Source of the DNA: Nonomuraea glycinis
GTDB lineage: Bacteria > Actinomycetota > Actinomycetes > Streptosporangiales > Streptosporangiaceae
Reading direction: 5' to 3'
Assembly (NCBI RefSeq): GCF_014646515.1
Contig: NZ_BMNK01000008.1
Span: forward strand, 62,001-126,000
Length of the DNA stretch: 64,000 nt
In this document: in pieces, positions 17,369 through 25,623 of the stretch
Layout: each line of letters starts with the position of its first letter
How positions within the stretch are numbered: the first letter of the stretch is position 1
Notes under the pieces: generated by a model
Database searches by the model: none
The model's input: only the letters and a program-made list of their open reading frames with translations
What the model was told of the DNA's origin: nothing
Position numbers and translations under genes: made by a program

Positions 17369-18073
17369 TCATTCAGCGCTGGTCCGCGCGTACGACTCCC
17401 CTGGGTGTCCGGCGGCCACGGCCGGATAGTAGGCCGCCCACGCCTCGTCTCCCATGCGCAGCACCTTCACCCCGAGCCAGCCCAGCCCGATCACCGGCAC
17501 GGTCCAGAAGACCGCCGTGGCGGGCCCGTACTCCACCAGGAACGACCCCAGGTAACCGGCGGCGACCAGCGCCGGCACCCACCAGCCGGCGAACCCCGCC
17601 CGCCACACCGCGGCGACGAGCACCGGCAGGCCGAGGAACCCGAAGAACATCCACGGCATCTGGAAGCCGAAGAGGACGCCCGGCAGGCCCAGCATCTCGT
17701 CGAGGATCTTCTGCGCCTGCTCCGGCGTGTAGCGCTGGCCCAGCCACCACTCCACGGGGTCGCTCAGCAGCAGACCGGAGAGCGACAGATAGCCGATCAC
17801 GGTCAGCGCGCCGGACACGTGCCCGAGCCGGGTCGCCCTGCGCCTGGTGAGATGGACGAGCCCGAACGCGGCCACCGCCATGAGCATCCAGCTCCAGTGA
17901 TAGAGCACGGACTGGGTCTGGGCGAGGACGGGGTTGTCGCCGAAGCTGACCGCTTCGCGGTCATCGCCCCACGTGCCGGGGTCCACGAGGACGGCCAGCG
18001 CTTGCAGCAGCGGGGCCACGATGAGCAGCAGACCTGCTGCGACGCGGCGGAAGGTCACCTGGTTGTTCAGCAT
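17369..18073 (-). CDS. Multi-pass membrane protein of unknown function
   Basis: The frame is open to 18322, but the upstream part is low-complexity and overlaps a tandem repeat. The ATG at 18073 (MLNNQVTFRRVAAGLLLIVAPLLQAL) starts a clean membrane protein of 234 aa with about six hydrophobic segments (LYHWSWMLMAVAAFGLVHL, VSGALTVIGYLSLSGLLLS, GFQMPWMFFGFLGLPVLVAAVW). I do not recognise the family. It converges with the preceding transporter and is separated from it by the terminator. Confidence 0.7.
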   Translation of the reverse strand: MLNNQVTFRRVAAGLLLIVAPLLQALAVLVDPGTWGDDREAVSFGDNPVLAQTQSVLYHWSWMLMAVAAFGLVHLTRRRATRLGHVSGALTVIGYLSLSGLLLSDPVEWWLGQRYTPEQAQKILDEMLGLPGVLFGFQMPWMFFGFLGLPVLVAAVWRAGFAGWWVPALVAAGYLGSFLVEYGPATAVFWTVPVIGLGWLGVKVLRMGDEAWAAYYPAVAAGHPGESYARTSAE

Positions 18074-18205
18074 GTCGCCGACGTTAGGCGGGGAAGCCGT
18101 GGCGGTCGTCCGCCTGCGGAATGACCGCCTGTCGTCTTCTCGGCGGACGAGGACCCTGCCCGGACGCGCGCGCAGCACGGATCGGGGCAGCTCGGGTACG
18201 GCGGC

Positions 18206-18284
18206 GCTGAGATCGGCGGCCCCTGCTGAGCGCGGTGGCCCCCCTGCCGAACTCGGCGGCCCCTGCTGAGCTCGGTGGCCCCCT
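18206..18284. repeat. Four ~20-bp tandem repeats
   Basis: Units of 19, 21, 19 and 20 bp with consensus GCTGAGCTCGGTGGCCCCT lie upstream of the membrane protein gene. The following PP2C-like gene starts about 85 bp downstream. The array is non-coding in any convincing frame. Confidence 0.75.
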
Positions 18285-18369
18285 GACCGGCGAGGCGCCC
18301 GCAGCCGGGGAATCCGGCCCAAGCGCTTGTTAGAGTCGGTGCCTTGATCAGTGAGAGGGGCGCCGGACC

Positions 18370-19164
18370 ATGCGGGTGACGATGACGAGTGCTGCGGCCA
18401 GGACCGGCCACGCGAACGAGGACTTCACCGGCGCCGTACCGACGGCAGCGGTGCTGATCGACGGCGCCGGCATCCCCGGCACCGCATCGATCTGCCGGCA
18501 CGGCGTGGCCTGGTACGCCGCCCGCCTGGGAGGCCGTCTCCTCGACCTTCTGTCACGCGTACGGGACCGCGCCCTTCCGGCGCTGCTCGCCGAGGCCATC
18601 GAGCAGGTGACGGACGATCACCGGGACACCTGCGACGTCGCCGACCCCATCAGCCCGTCGGCGGCCGTGGCCATCCTGCGCCTGTCCGGCGGCCTCGTCG
18701 AGCACCTGGTGCTCGGCGACGCGTTCGTCGTCCTCGACGGAGCGGACGGTACGCCGCTCGTCGTCTCCGACCCCCGGGAGGTGATCATCAGCCGGTCGTA
18801 CCAGCCTGCGCTCGAAGCCGCCGCCCAGGGGAGCGACGAGTACCACCGGCTCCTGCGAGCGCTGCGCGCCAACCGGAACCGGCCGGGCGGCTTCTGGGTG
18901 GCCAAGGACGACCCACAGGCGGCGTACGAGGCGATCACCGGCGCCTGCCCGATCTCCGACCTGACCAGCGCCGCCCTGCTCAGCAATGGCGCCAGCCGCA
19001 TCGTGGACCGGTTCCGGCTCACCGACTGGCCAGGGGCCCTGGCTGTCCTGACGGCCGGCGGACCCGCCGAGATCATCCGCCGGGTCCGACTGGCGGAGGC
19101 AGACCACGCGGTGACTCCGGACGACGCGTCGATCGCGCACTGCACCGATCTCAACGAGGCTTGA
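18370..19164 (+). CDS. PP2C-like protein, one metal ligand altered
   Basis: 264 aa. The N-terminus (RTGHANEDFTGAVP, AAVLIDGAGI) resembles the first two motifs of PPM/PP2C serine-threonine phosphatases. LRLSGGLVEHLVLGDAFVVL corresponds to the GDS strand, LLSNGASR to the usual (S/T)DG motif, and DDASIAHC to the terminal DN(A/V)T motif. The Asp normally in SDG is Asn here, and DGMGG is DGAGI. It may therefore be a weak phosphatase or a binding module. Many actinobacteria have an unannotated integrase-free relative of this kind. Assignment is by motif only. Confidence 0.65.
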   Translation: MRVTMTSAAARTGHANEDFTGAVPTAAVLIDGAGIPGTASICRHGVAWYAARLGGRLLDLLSRVRDRALPALLAEAIEQVTDDHRDTCDVADPISPSAAVAILRLSGGLVEHLVLGDAFVVLDGADGTPLVVSDPREVIISRSYQPALEAAAQGSDEYHRLLRALRANRNRPGGFWVAKDDPQAAYEAITGACPISDLTSAALLSNGASRIVDRFRLTDWPGALAVLTAGGPAEIIRRVRLAEADHAVTPDDASIAHCTDLNEA

Positions 19165-19231
19165 CCTTCGCCGGAAGAGCTTAAAGGTCGATCGACACCT
19201 GATCACATCGACAGCCGGCGGGGAAAAATGC

Positions 19232-19626
19232 AGACGAGCCGGCCTGTAGGCCGGGTTCTGTCCTTCGCGGTGCGAAGGGGCGACCATCCATCTAGGGCCG
19301 TCGTTGCCGGCGGCCTCAAGCGGTCTACCCGTGCGCCTCGGGCGGGCAGCCCTCAAGCGGTGCACGCGGGACGCCTCGGAAGGCGTCCCTTCTTGACCTT
19401 GCTCCAGGTGGGGTTTACCGAGCCGCCCACGTCACCGTGGGCGCTGGTGGTCTCTTACACCACCGTTTCACCCTTACCTCCCGGAGACCGGGAGGCGGTC
19501 TGTTTTCTGTGGCACTGTCCCGCGGGTCACCCCGGGTCGGCGTTACCGACCACCCTGCCCTGTGGAGCCCGGACCTTCCTCGGCGGGCCCTCGCGGGCCC
19601 GACGCGGCCGCCCGGCCGGCTCGTCT
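19232..19626 (-). ncRNA. rnpB: RNase P RNA, bacterial class A
   Basis: On the minus strand the RNA begins near CGAGCCGGCCGGGCGGCCGC (19623 downward) and ends at the CTCGTCT near 19232. Conserved blocks are present: GAGGAAGGTCCGGGCTCCAC, GCGGGACAGTGCCACAGAAA, GGTAAGGGTGAAACGGTGG (about 19459-19480), AAACCCCACC and GGACAGAACCCGGCCTAC near the 3' end. Length is about 395 nt, normal for actinobacteria. The 3' hairpin CCGGCCTACAGGCCGG (19239-19254) followed by a T-run (19224-19228) could act as terminator. Short open frames across it are not genes. Exact ends may be off by a few bases. Confidence 0.95.
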
Positions 19627-19635
19627 GGGGTCGAG

Positions 19636-19664
19636 GTTATCGCATGCAAGCTGTTCGCAAGCAA
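19636..19664 (-). promoter_or_regulatory. Promoter of rnpB
   Basis: On the minus strand TTGCTT (19659-19664) is separated by 17 bp from GATAAC (19636-19641). This places the start about 7-10 bases further on, at the 5' end of RNase P RNA. Confidence 0.6.
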
Positions 19665-19752
19665 ATGACAAGATCGGAGCGATGGGATGGGGACGTGTCA
19701 TCGCCTGAGGGGGGCGGTGCACGATGGTCGTGCCGGGTGTTCTGGCGGCACC

Positions 19753-19808
19753 CGGCACGACCGCCCCGGCACGACCGCCCCGGCACGATCGTCTCGGCAC
19801 GATCGTCT
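19753..19808. repeat. Four 14-bp tandem repeats
   Basis: CGGCACGACCGCCC occurs twice, followed by CGGCACGATCGTCT twice. The array lies in the ~220-bp gap between rnpB and the RNase H/phosphatase gene, just past that gene's 3' end. I see no gene in the gap. Confidence 0.85.
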
Positions 19809-19845
19809 CGGGGGACCGCCCCGGGAGGGCCGGTCGGGCGGCCGG

Positions 19846-21165
19846 TCAGCGCAGGTGGGATGTGTCGTTGAAGGTCTTGACGACGGACTGGCCGTCGGCG
19901 TAGTGCTCGATCAGGGACAGGCAGGCCAGGTCGAGGTGCATGCGGTAAAGGGCCGCCGGGGGTGCCAGCAGGGCCAGGCGCAGCAGGGTCTTGATGGGCG
20001 TGACGTGCGAGACCACCAGGATCGTACGGCCCTCGTAGGTGTCCTTCAGGCGCTGCTCGGCTCGTTCGACGCGGTGCGCGACGGCGGTGAAGCTCTCACC
20101 TCCGGGCGGCGGGGTGTCCGGGTCGGTCAGCCAGGCGGCCAGTTCGGTGGGCCAGCGTCGCTGGACCTCGGTGAACGTGTGCCCTTCCCAGGCGCCGAAA
20201 TCGGTCTCCCTGAGGTCTTCGTCCACCTCGTAGTCGAGGCCCGTCCGGGCTGCCACGGCCTGAGCCGTCTGCTGGGCGCGGGTGCGGGGGGAGGCGACGA
20301 TCACGTCGGGTCGGTACGGGTCACGCGACAGCTTCTCGGCGGCCGCCGCGGCCTGGGCCAGGCCGTTGGGGGTGAGGTCGGGGTCGCCGAGGCCCGAGAA
20401 GCGCCGCTCGATCGACAGCGGCGTCTCGCCGTGCCTGAGCAGCACCAGGGAGGTCGCGACATGGGTGGGAGGGGACCAGCCGGTGCCTCGGGTGCGCTGC
20501 TGGGCTGCGGCAACGGAGGCGGTCGGCGCGGACAACTCCGCAATGTCGCCCGCATCCAGCAGGTCCGTCTGCTCCGCCAGAGACGCCGCCCCCCGCGCCA
20601 CCGAACCACCCGTCCGCTGCGCACCCGAGTCGCTCGCCGCCCGACGTGCGGCCGCATCGCTCGTGGCGGGCCCGCCCGCGCCTTGTGCGGGTGAGGCGCC
20701 AGTGATCGTTTCGCGGGGTGTGGCTGAGCCGCCCGCCTTCCACGTCAGTCCTTTGGCGGCGGCGTCCATGGCCTCGTTGGCCAGGCGGTCGGCGTGCTGG
20801 TTGCGGGCGCGTGGGATCCAGGTCCACTCCGTCACCCGCAGCCGCCTGGCGAGCTTGCCCGCCTCCAGGGCCAGCGGGCGCAGCCCTTCGTTCTTGATCT
20901 TCCAGCGGCCGGCCATCTGCTCGACGACCAGCTTGGAGTCCATCCGCACGGCCACCTCGGCGCCGTCGCCGGCCAGCTCCAGCACCGAGCGAAGGCCCGC
21001 GATCAGTCCGCGGTACTCGGCCACGTTGTTGGTGGCGACGCCGATCGCCTCGGCCGCCTCGGCCAGCACCTGGCCGTCGGAGGCGTCCATGACCACGGCG
21101 CCGTAACCCGCCGGGCCCGGATTGCCGCGTGAGCCGCCGTCGGCTTCGATGACGTACGAGGTCAA
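19846..21165 (-). CDS. Bifunctional RNase H / phosphoglycerate mutase-type phosphatase
   Basis: The N-terminal RNase HI-like domain has YVIEADGGSRGNPGPAGYG, NNVAEYRGLIAGL, DSKLVVEQM and RARNQHADRLANEAMD, with acidic residues that chelate metal. A ~90-residue Ala/Ser/Thr-rich linker joins it to a histidine phosphatase domain (LVLLRHGETPLS, RETDFGAWEG, VVSHVTPIKTL). The mycobacterial relative Rv2228c combines RNase HI and acid phosphatase activity. I place the start at TTG 21165, which overlaps the upstream stop by 4 bp and starts right at the family N-terminus. An ATG at 21204 is the alternative. It forms an operon with the zinc-ribbon and Nif3 genes. Confidence 0.9.
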   Translation of the reverse strand: MTSYVIEADGGSRGNPGPAGYGAVVMDASDGQVLAEAAEAIGVATNNVAEYRGLIAGLRSVLELAGDGAEVAVRMDSKLVVEQMAGRWKIKNEGLRPLALEAGKLARRLRVTEWTWIPRARNQHADRLANEAMDAAAKGLTWKAGGSATPRETITGASPAQGAGGPATSDAAARRAASDSGAQRTGGSVARGAASLAEQTDLLDAGDIAELSAPTASVAAAQQRTRGTGWSPPTHVATSLVLLRHGETPLSIERRFSGLGDPDLTPNGLAQAAAAAEKLSRDPYRPDVIVASPRTRAQQTAQAVAARTGLDYEVDEDLRETDFGAWEGHTFTEVQRRWPTELAAWLTDPDTPPPGGESFTAVAHRVERAEQRLKDTYEGRTILVVSHVTPIKTLLRLALLAPPAALYRMHLDLACLSLIEHYADGQSVVKTFNDTSHLR

Positions 21166-21902
21166 ATGCCTGACTCCGGGGTGCGGACGAGGATCCTGCG
21201 GCACTCGTCGCAGCGCAGCACCTCGTCGTGCGGCGCGGCCTTGATCCGGTTCATCTCGGCGATCGACAGGGCCACCTTGCAGCCCTGGCAGCGGCCGCCG
21301 TGCAGCATCGCGGCGCCGACGGTGTACTGCTCCTTGAGCTTCTCGTAGAGCTTCAGCAGGTCGGCGGGGATGTCCTCGGTGGCAGCGGTGCGGTTGGTGC
21401 GCAGCTCGGCCGCCTCCTTGTCGATCTCGGCGAAGGCGGCGTCGCGGCGCGCCTCGGAGGTGGACAAGACGGCGGCGAGCTCGTCGCGCTGCGTGCCGAA
21501 GGCGCGCACCTGGGCGTCGGCGGCCTCGCGGCGCTCCATGATCTCCAGTACGACCTCTTCGAGGTCGCCCTGCCGGCGCTGCAGCGAGGCGATCTCGGAC
21601 TGCAGGCCGGCCAGGTCACGCGGCGAGGCGACGGCGCCGGAGTCGAGCCGCTTCTGGTCGCGGTCGGCGCGGGTGCGGACGGTGTCGACGTCACCCTCGG
21701 CCTTGATCTGATCGCGGGCCAGGTCGCTCGCCTCGGTCTCGGCCTCGATCGCCTGGGTGACCAGCCTGGCGTAGCGCTTGGACTGCTCGTCGATCTCGGC
21801 CAGCTCGGGCAGGGTGCGGCGGCGGTGGGCCAGCCGGGAGAGCTTGGAGTCGAGCTCAGCCAGGTCGAGCAGTCGCTTCTGGGCCTCAGGGGCTGCTTTC
21901 AT
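21162..21902 (-). CDS. Coiled-coil protein with C4 zinc ribbon (DUF164/CdsZ-like)
   Basis: ATG at 21902 (MKAAPEAQKRLLDLAELDSK), preceded by AGAGGA, 246 aa. Residues 1-180 form a long antiparallel coiled-coil hairpin. The C-terminal zinc ribbon has CQGC and CDEC pairs (CQGCKVALSIAEMNRIKAA and VLRCDECRRILVRTPESGI). The family is widespread and usually sits beside Nif3 and RNase H genes, as here. A nucleic-acid or protein-binding role is assumed. The stop overlaps the following gene's start, while the Nif3 stop lies 2 bp upstream of this start. Confidence 0.92.
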   Translation of the reverse strand: MKAAPEAQKRLLDLAELDSKLSRLAHRRRTLPELAEIDEQSKRYARLVTQAIEAETEASDLARDQIKAEGDVDTVRTRADRDQKRLDSGAVASPRDLAGLQSEIASLQRRQGDLEEVVLEIMERREAADAQVRAFGTQRDELAAVLSTSEARRDAAFAEIDKEAAELRTNRTAATEDIPADLLKLYEKLKEQYTVGAAMLHGGRCQGCKVALSIAEMNRIKAAPHDEVLRCDECRRILVRTPESGI

Positions 21903-21904
21903 GA

Positions 21905-22714
21905 TCAATATCCTCTTGTCCAAGCATCGGTGACCGTGGCGGAGACACGTGTCTCAACGTTAATGCCACTGGAGCCCAGGATGGACGCGGCGCTGTCGAG
22001 CCACGGCCATTCGGTGGCCCAGTGCGCCGCGTCGATCAGCGCGGGCCCGCCCGCCTCCACGAACTCGCTGGCCGGGTGGTGCCGCAGATCGGCCGTGAGG
22101 AACACGTCCACGCCCGCGGCACGCGCCGTGGCCAGGAGCGAGTCGCCCGCTCCCCCGCTGACGGCCACCCGGGAGACGCGGCGGGACTCGTCGCCGGCGA
22201 CGCGGATCCCCCACGAGGTGCGCGGCAGCCCGGCGGCGGCCCGCTCGGCGAACGCGCCGAGCGTCGTCTCCGCCGGCAGGTCGCCGATGCGGCCGAGCCC
22301 GCGCCAGGGATCGTCCGGGAACGGCCGCAGCGGCACCAGGTCGCCCACCAGGCCGACGGCTCGGGCCAGGGCGTCGGACACGCCCGGATTGGCCACATCG
22401 GCGTTGGTGTGCGCGGTGTAGAGGGCGATGTCGTGCTTGATCAGGGTGTGGAGCAGGCGGCCCTTGGGCGTGGTGGCGGCGACGCTGGTGGTGCCGCGCA
22501 GGTAGAGCGGATGATGGGTGACGATGAGGTCGGCGTCCCAGTCAAGGGCCTCCTCGGCGACGGCGGCGACCGGATCCACCGCGAACAACACCCGGCTCAC
22601 CGGCAGGGCCGGATCGCCGCAGACGAGGCCCACCGCGTCCCAGGACTCGGCCCGGGCGGGCGGGTAGGCCGCCTCCAGCACGTCGATCACGTCGGTCAGT
22701 GTCACAGCAGCCAC
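21905..22714 (-). CDS. Nif3-like dinuclear metal-centre protein
   Basis: 269 aa. Family motifs include AESWDAVGLVCGDP, VLFAVDPVAAVAEEA, ADLIVTHHPLYLRG and LYTAHTNADVANPGVSDALA. The His/Asp/Glu residues in HHPL, HTNAD and the C-terminal LIDAAHW region form the two-metal site. Nif3/YqfO proteins are hexameric and sometimes annotated GTP cyclohydrolase I type 2, but a general function is not established. It is the first gene of the three-gene operon running toward rnpB. Confidence 0.93.
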   Translation of the reverse strand: MAAVTLTDVIDVLEAAYPPARAESWDAVGLVCGDPALPVSRVLFAVDPVAAVAEEALDWDADLIVTHHPLYLRGTTSVAATTPKGRLLHTLIKHDIALYTAHTNADVANPGVSDALARAVGLVGDLVPLRPFPDDPWRGLGRIGDLPAETTLGAFAERAAAGLPRTSWGIRVAGDESRRVSRVAVSGGAGDSLLATARAAGVDVFLTADLRHHPASEFVEAGGPALIDAAHWATEWPWLDSAASILGSSGINVETRVSATVTDAWTRGY

Positions 22715-22794
22715 CCGCGCAGACTACCGGGTCACCGGCACGCGCCGTGGAGGACGACGACGGCCCGCCACCGCGGCCGCCGTGACCAACGGCC

Positions 22795-22927
22795 GCGCCG
22801 GTTCGGATGGTGTACCCGGGGTGGGCCCGCGCCGGTTCGGAGAGTGTGCCCGGCGCGGGCCGCGCCGGTTCAGGGGGTGTACCCGGCGCGGGCCGCGACG
22901 GTTCGGGGGTGGGCACGGGGCGCCGGC
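22795..22927. repeat. Four ~33-bp tandem repeats between divergent genes
   Basis: Units start at 22795, 22829, 22862 and 22895 with GCG(C/A)CGGTTC(G/A)G, followed by GTGTACCCGG-like sequence. Spacings are 34, 33 and 33 bp. The array fills most of the 255-bp gap between the Nif3 start and the monooxygenase start, so it occupies promoter space for one or both genes. Confidence 0.85.
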
Positions 22928-22969
22928 CGACGTACCGTAAGTGGATCCTGACGCGGGTGGAGGGCCGGC

Positions 22970-24397
22970 ATGACACCTAAGGTCGCGATCATCGGAGCGG
23001 GGTTCGGCGGGCTGTGCATGGCGATCCGGCTGGAACGGGCCGGGATCGGGTCGTACACGGTGTTCGAGAAGGCGGGTGACCTCGGCGGCACCTGGCGGGA
23101 CAACGGCTATCCGGGCGCGGGCTGCGACATCCCCTCGCACCTCTACTCGTACTCTTTCGAGAAGTACGCGAGCTGGACCCGCCGCTATCCGAGCCAAGCC
23201 GAAATTCTCGGATATTTACACCACTGCGCCGATAAATACGGCGTCAGGCGAAAAATCCGGTTCGGGGCTGAAGTCACCGCCGCCACGTTCGACGGCTCCC
23301 AGTGGCATCTCACCACCGACGGCGAGCCCGAGGCGTTCGACGTGGTGGTGATGAGCGTGGGCCAGCTCAACCGCCCCCGTTTACCCGGTATCCCCGGCAT
23401 GGCGGAGTTCAACGGCACGTCCTTCCATTCGGCCCGCTGGAACCACGAGCACGACCTGACCGGCAGACGGGTGGCCGTGATCGGCAACGGCTCCTCGGCC
23501 GCCCAGTTCATCCCCCATGTCGCCGCGCGGGCCGCGCGCCTGGAGGTGTTCCAGCGGACCCCGAACTGGGTGATCCCCAAGCCCGACGCCACCTTCCCTC
23601 CGGCCACCAGGCAGGCCTTCCGCTACCTCCCCGGCCTCCAGCGCGCCTACCGCGAGTGGACCTACCGCTACGCCGAGAACGCCCTCTACCCGGCGCTCGC
23701 CCAGGGCTGGAGCCGCGACCTGCTGAAGAAGCGCGCCCTGGCCCACCTGCACGCCCAGGTACGCGATCCGCGCCTGCGGGCCAAGCTCACGCCCGACTAC
23801 CCGGTCGGCTGCAAGCGGGTGGTCATCGACAGCGCCTTCTATCCGGCGCTGTGCCGGCCCAACGTCGACGTGGTGACCGACAAGATCGTCCGCGTCACGC
23901 CGAACGGCGTGCAGACCGCGGAGTCGGCCCACGAGGCGGACACGATCATCTATGCCACCGGCTTCAGGAGCACCGAGTTCCTCTCCCCCATGCGGGTGAC
24001 CGGACGCGGCGGCCGTGACCTCGCCGAGCAGTGGGCGGACGGCGCCGAGGCCTATCTCGGCATCTCCGCGCCGAACTTCCCGAACCTCTTCATGCTGTAC
24101 GGCCCCAACACGAACCTGGGGCACAACTCGATCGTCTTCATGATCGAGTGCCAGGTGAACCACATCATGGCGTGCCTGCCGTACCTGTCGCCGGGCAGGC
24201 GGCTGGAGGTGCGGCCGGAGGTGATGGCCGCCTGGCGCGCCCAGCTCGACGCGTCGATGGCGCGGATGGTGTGGGGCGGCTGCCAGAGCTGGTACAAAAC
24301 GGCGGAGGGCCGCATCACCAACAACTGGCCCGGCCCGTCCACGCTGTACCGCAGGCTGACGGCGAGACCACCGAGACCGGCGTACCGGCAGGTATGA
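22970..24397 (+). CDS. Baeyer-Villiger-type flavin monooxygenase
   Basis: 475 aa. An FAD-binding Rossmann motif lies at the N-terminus (VAIIGAGFGGLCMAIRLE), followed by DLGGTWRDNGYPGAGCDIPS. The Baeyer-Villiger fingerprint FxGxxxHxxxW is matched by FNGTSFHSARW, and NADPH binding by VAVIGNGSSAAQFIP. IIYATGFRSTEFL and GPNTNLGHNSIVFMIE are typical of the cyclohexanone-monooxygenase-like group. It would insert oxygen next to a ketone using NADPH and O2; the substrate is unknown. Tandem repeats flank the gene on both sides, and the downstream array includes its stop codon. Confidence 0.9.
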   Translation: MTPKVAIIGAGFGGLCMAIRLERAGIGSYTVFEKAGDLGGTWRDNGYPGAGCDIPSHLYSYSFEKYASWTRRYPSQAEILGYLHHCADKYGVRRKIRFGAEVTAATFDGSQWHLTTDGEPEAFDVVVMSVGQLNRPRLPGIPGMAEFNGTSFHSARWNHEHDLTGRRVAVIGNGSSAAQFIPHVAARAARLEVFQRTPNWVIPKPDATFPPATRQAFRYLPGLQRAYREWTYRYAENALYPALAQGWSRDLLKKRALAHLHAQVRDPRLRAKLTPDYPVGCKRVVIDSAFYPALCRPNVDVVTDKIVRVTPNGVQTAESAHEADTIIYATGFRSTEFLSPMRVTGRGGRDLAEQWADGAEAYLGISAPNFPNLFMLYGPNTNLGHNSIVFMIECQVNHIMACLPYLSPGRRLEVRPEVMAAWRAQLDASMARMVWGGCQSWYKTAEGRITNNWPGPSTLYRRLTARPPRPAYRQV

Positions 24398-24513
24398 CGC
24401 GCCGCGGACGACGGGAGGTCAGGTGCGGCGCGCCGCCGATGGCGGGAGGCAGGTGCGGCGCGCCCGCCGATGGCGGGAGGCAGGTGTGACGCGTCGCCAA
24501 TGGGGGGCGGGGG
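24391..24513. repeat. Four 30-31-bp tandem repeats at the monooxygenase 3' end
   Basis: Units begin at 24391, 24422, 24452 and 24483, with consensus start GGTGCGGCGCGCC and end GGCGGGAGGCA. The first, most diverged, copy contains the last codons and TGA stop of the monooxygenase. The rest of the 170-bp gap to the dipeptidase holds no gene. Confidence 0.85.
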
Positions 24514-24567
24514 ATCTCGTACGGCGCCACATGTCCGTGGCCGGGCGCACGAGGTAGCGTCCGAGCC

Positions 24568-25590
24568 ATGACGACCTCTCTGCACCAGCGCTCCCTGGTG
24601 GCCGACACCCACAACGACCTGCTCATGGCCGTCGCGGCGCGGCCGCCCGCGCAGTGGTCCGCCTTCTTCCGCGAGCGCTGGCTGCCGCAGCTCCTCGACG
24701 GCGGGGTGAACCTCCAGGTCCTGCCGGTGTTCATCGACGACGGCTACCGGCCGGAAGGGTCGCTGCGGCAGACGTTGCGGATGATCGAGGCCGCCCACGT
24801 GCTGGCCGAGGGCAATCAGGAGCACGTACGGCTGTGCCGTGACGCGGCGGAGATCGACGCGGCGCTCGACGCCGGGCGGATCGCGCTGGTCCTGGCGATG
24901 GAGAGCATGCCGGGGCTGGACGCGAGCGTGGAGCTGATCTCCACCCTGCACCGGCTGGGCGTGCGGGTGGCCTCGCTGGCGCACTGGGGGCGCACGCCGC
25001 TGGCCGACGGCAGCGGCGAGGACGCCACCGGGAGCGGGCTGACCTCGGACGGCGTGGCCGCGCTGCGCGAGATGGAGCGGCTCGGCATCGTCTTCGACAT
25101 CTCCCACCTGGGCGCGTCCGGGGTGGCGCACGTCCTGGAGCTGGCCACCAAGCCGCTGATCGCGACCCACTCCGCCGCCCGCGCGCTGCGCGACCACCAC
25201 CGCAACCTCACCGACGAGCAGCTGCGCGGCGTGGCCGCCACGGGCGGCGTGGTCTGCGTGAACTTCTTCGCCGGGTTCCTCCACGAGCGCGAGCACGAGG
25301 CGACCCTGGACCACCTGCTCGACCACATCGAGCACGTCGCGGAGGTGGCCGGGATCGACCACGTCGGCATGGGGCCGGACTTCGTCCGCGAGGTGATCAC
25401 GGAGCTGACGCCGCCGTGCTGTGAGCACTCCTACGGCCTGGACCCGACCGCGGCGGTGCCCGGCCTGGACGGCCCGGCGGGGTTGCCGATGGTGACCGAG
25501 GGGCTGCTCGGGCGCGGGCTGCCGGACAAGGACGTACAGAAGATCATCGGGGGGAACGTGCACCGGCTCCTCACCGAGCTGCTGGCGTGA
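24568..25590 (+). CDS. Membrane dipeptidase (M19, renal dipeptidase family)
   Basis: 340 aa, soluble. Metal-binding motifs are visible in order: DTHNDLL at the N-terminus, the bridging Glu in LAMESMPGLD, SHLGASGVAHVLE, THSAARALRDHHRNLTDEQL and DHVGMGPDF, with the C-terminal KIIGGNVHRLL. Members hydrolyse dipeptides, D-Ala-containing dipeptides or related amides with two zinc ions. The usual THSN is THSA here. No signal peptide is visible, so the cytoplasm is likely. It is followed closely by a GNAT gene. Confidence 0.92.
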   Translation: MTTSLHQRSLVADTHNDLLMAVAARPPAQWSAFFRERWLPQLLDGGVNLQVLPVFIDDGYRPEGSLRQTLRMIEAAHVLAEGNQEHVRLCRDAAEIDAALDAGRIALVLAMESMPGLDASVELISTLHRLGVRVASLAHWGRTPLADGSGEDATGSGLTSDGVAALREMERLGIVFDISHLGASGVAHVLELATKPLIATHSAARALRDHHRNLTDEQLRGVAATGGVVCVNFFAGFLHEREHEATLDHLLDHIEHVAEVAGIDHVGMGPDFVREVITELTPPCCEHSYGLDPTAAVPGLDGPAGLPMVTEGLLGRGLPDKDVQKIIGGNVHRLLTELLA

Positions 25591-25623
25591 CCTCGGTGGG
25601 CACGAGGTGGGTATGACGACCTC

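Noticed and set aside
19228..19668. Open frames on the plus strand across the rnpB locus
   Set aside because: They run antisense through conserved RNase P RNA blocks and have no protein-like features.
22795..22927. Regular ~33-bp repeats considered as a CRISPR array
   Set aside because: There are no unique spacers, units abut directly, and no cas genes are present. It is a simple tandem array.
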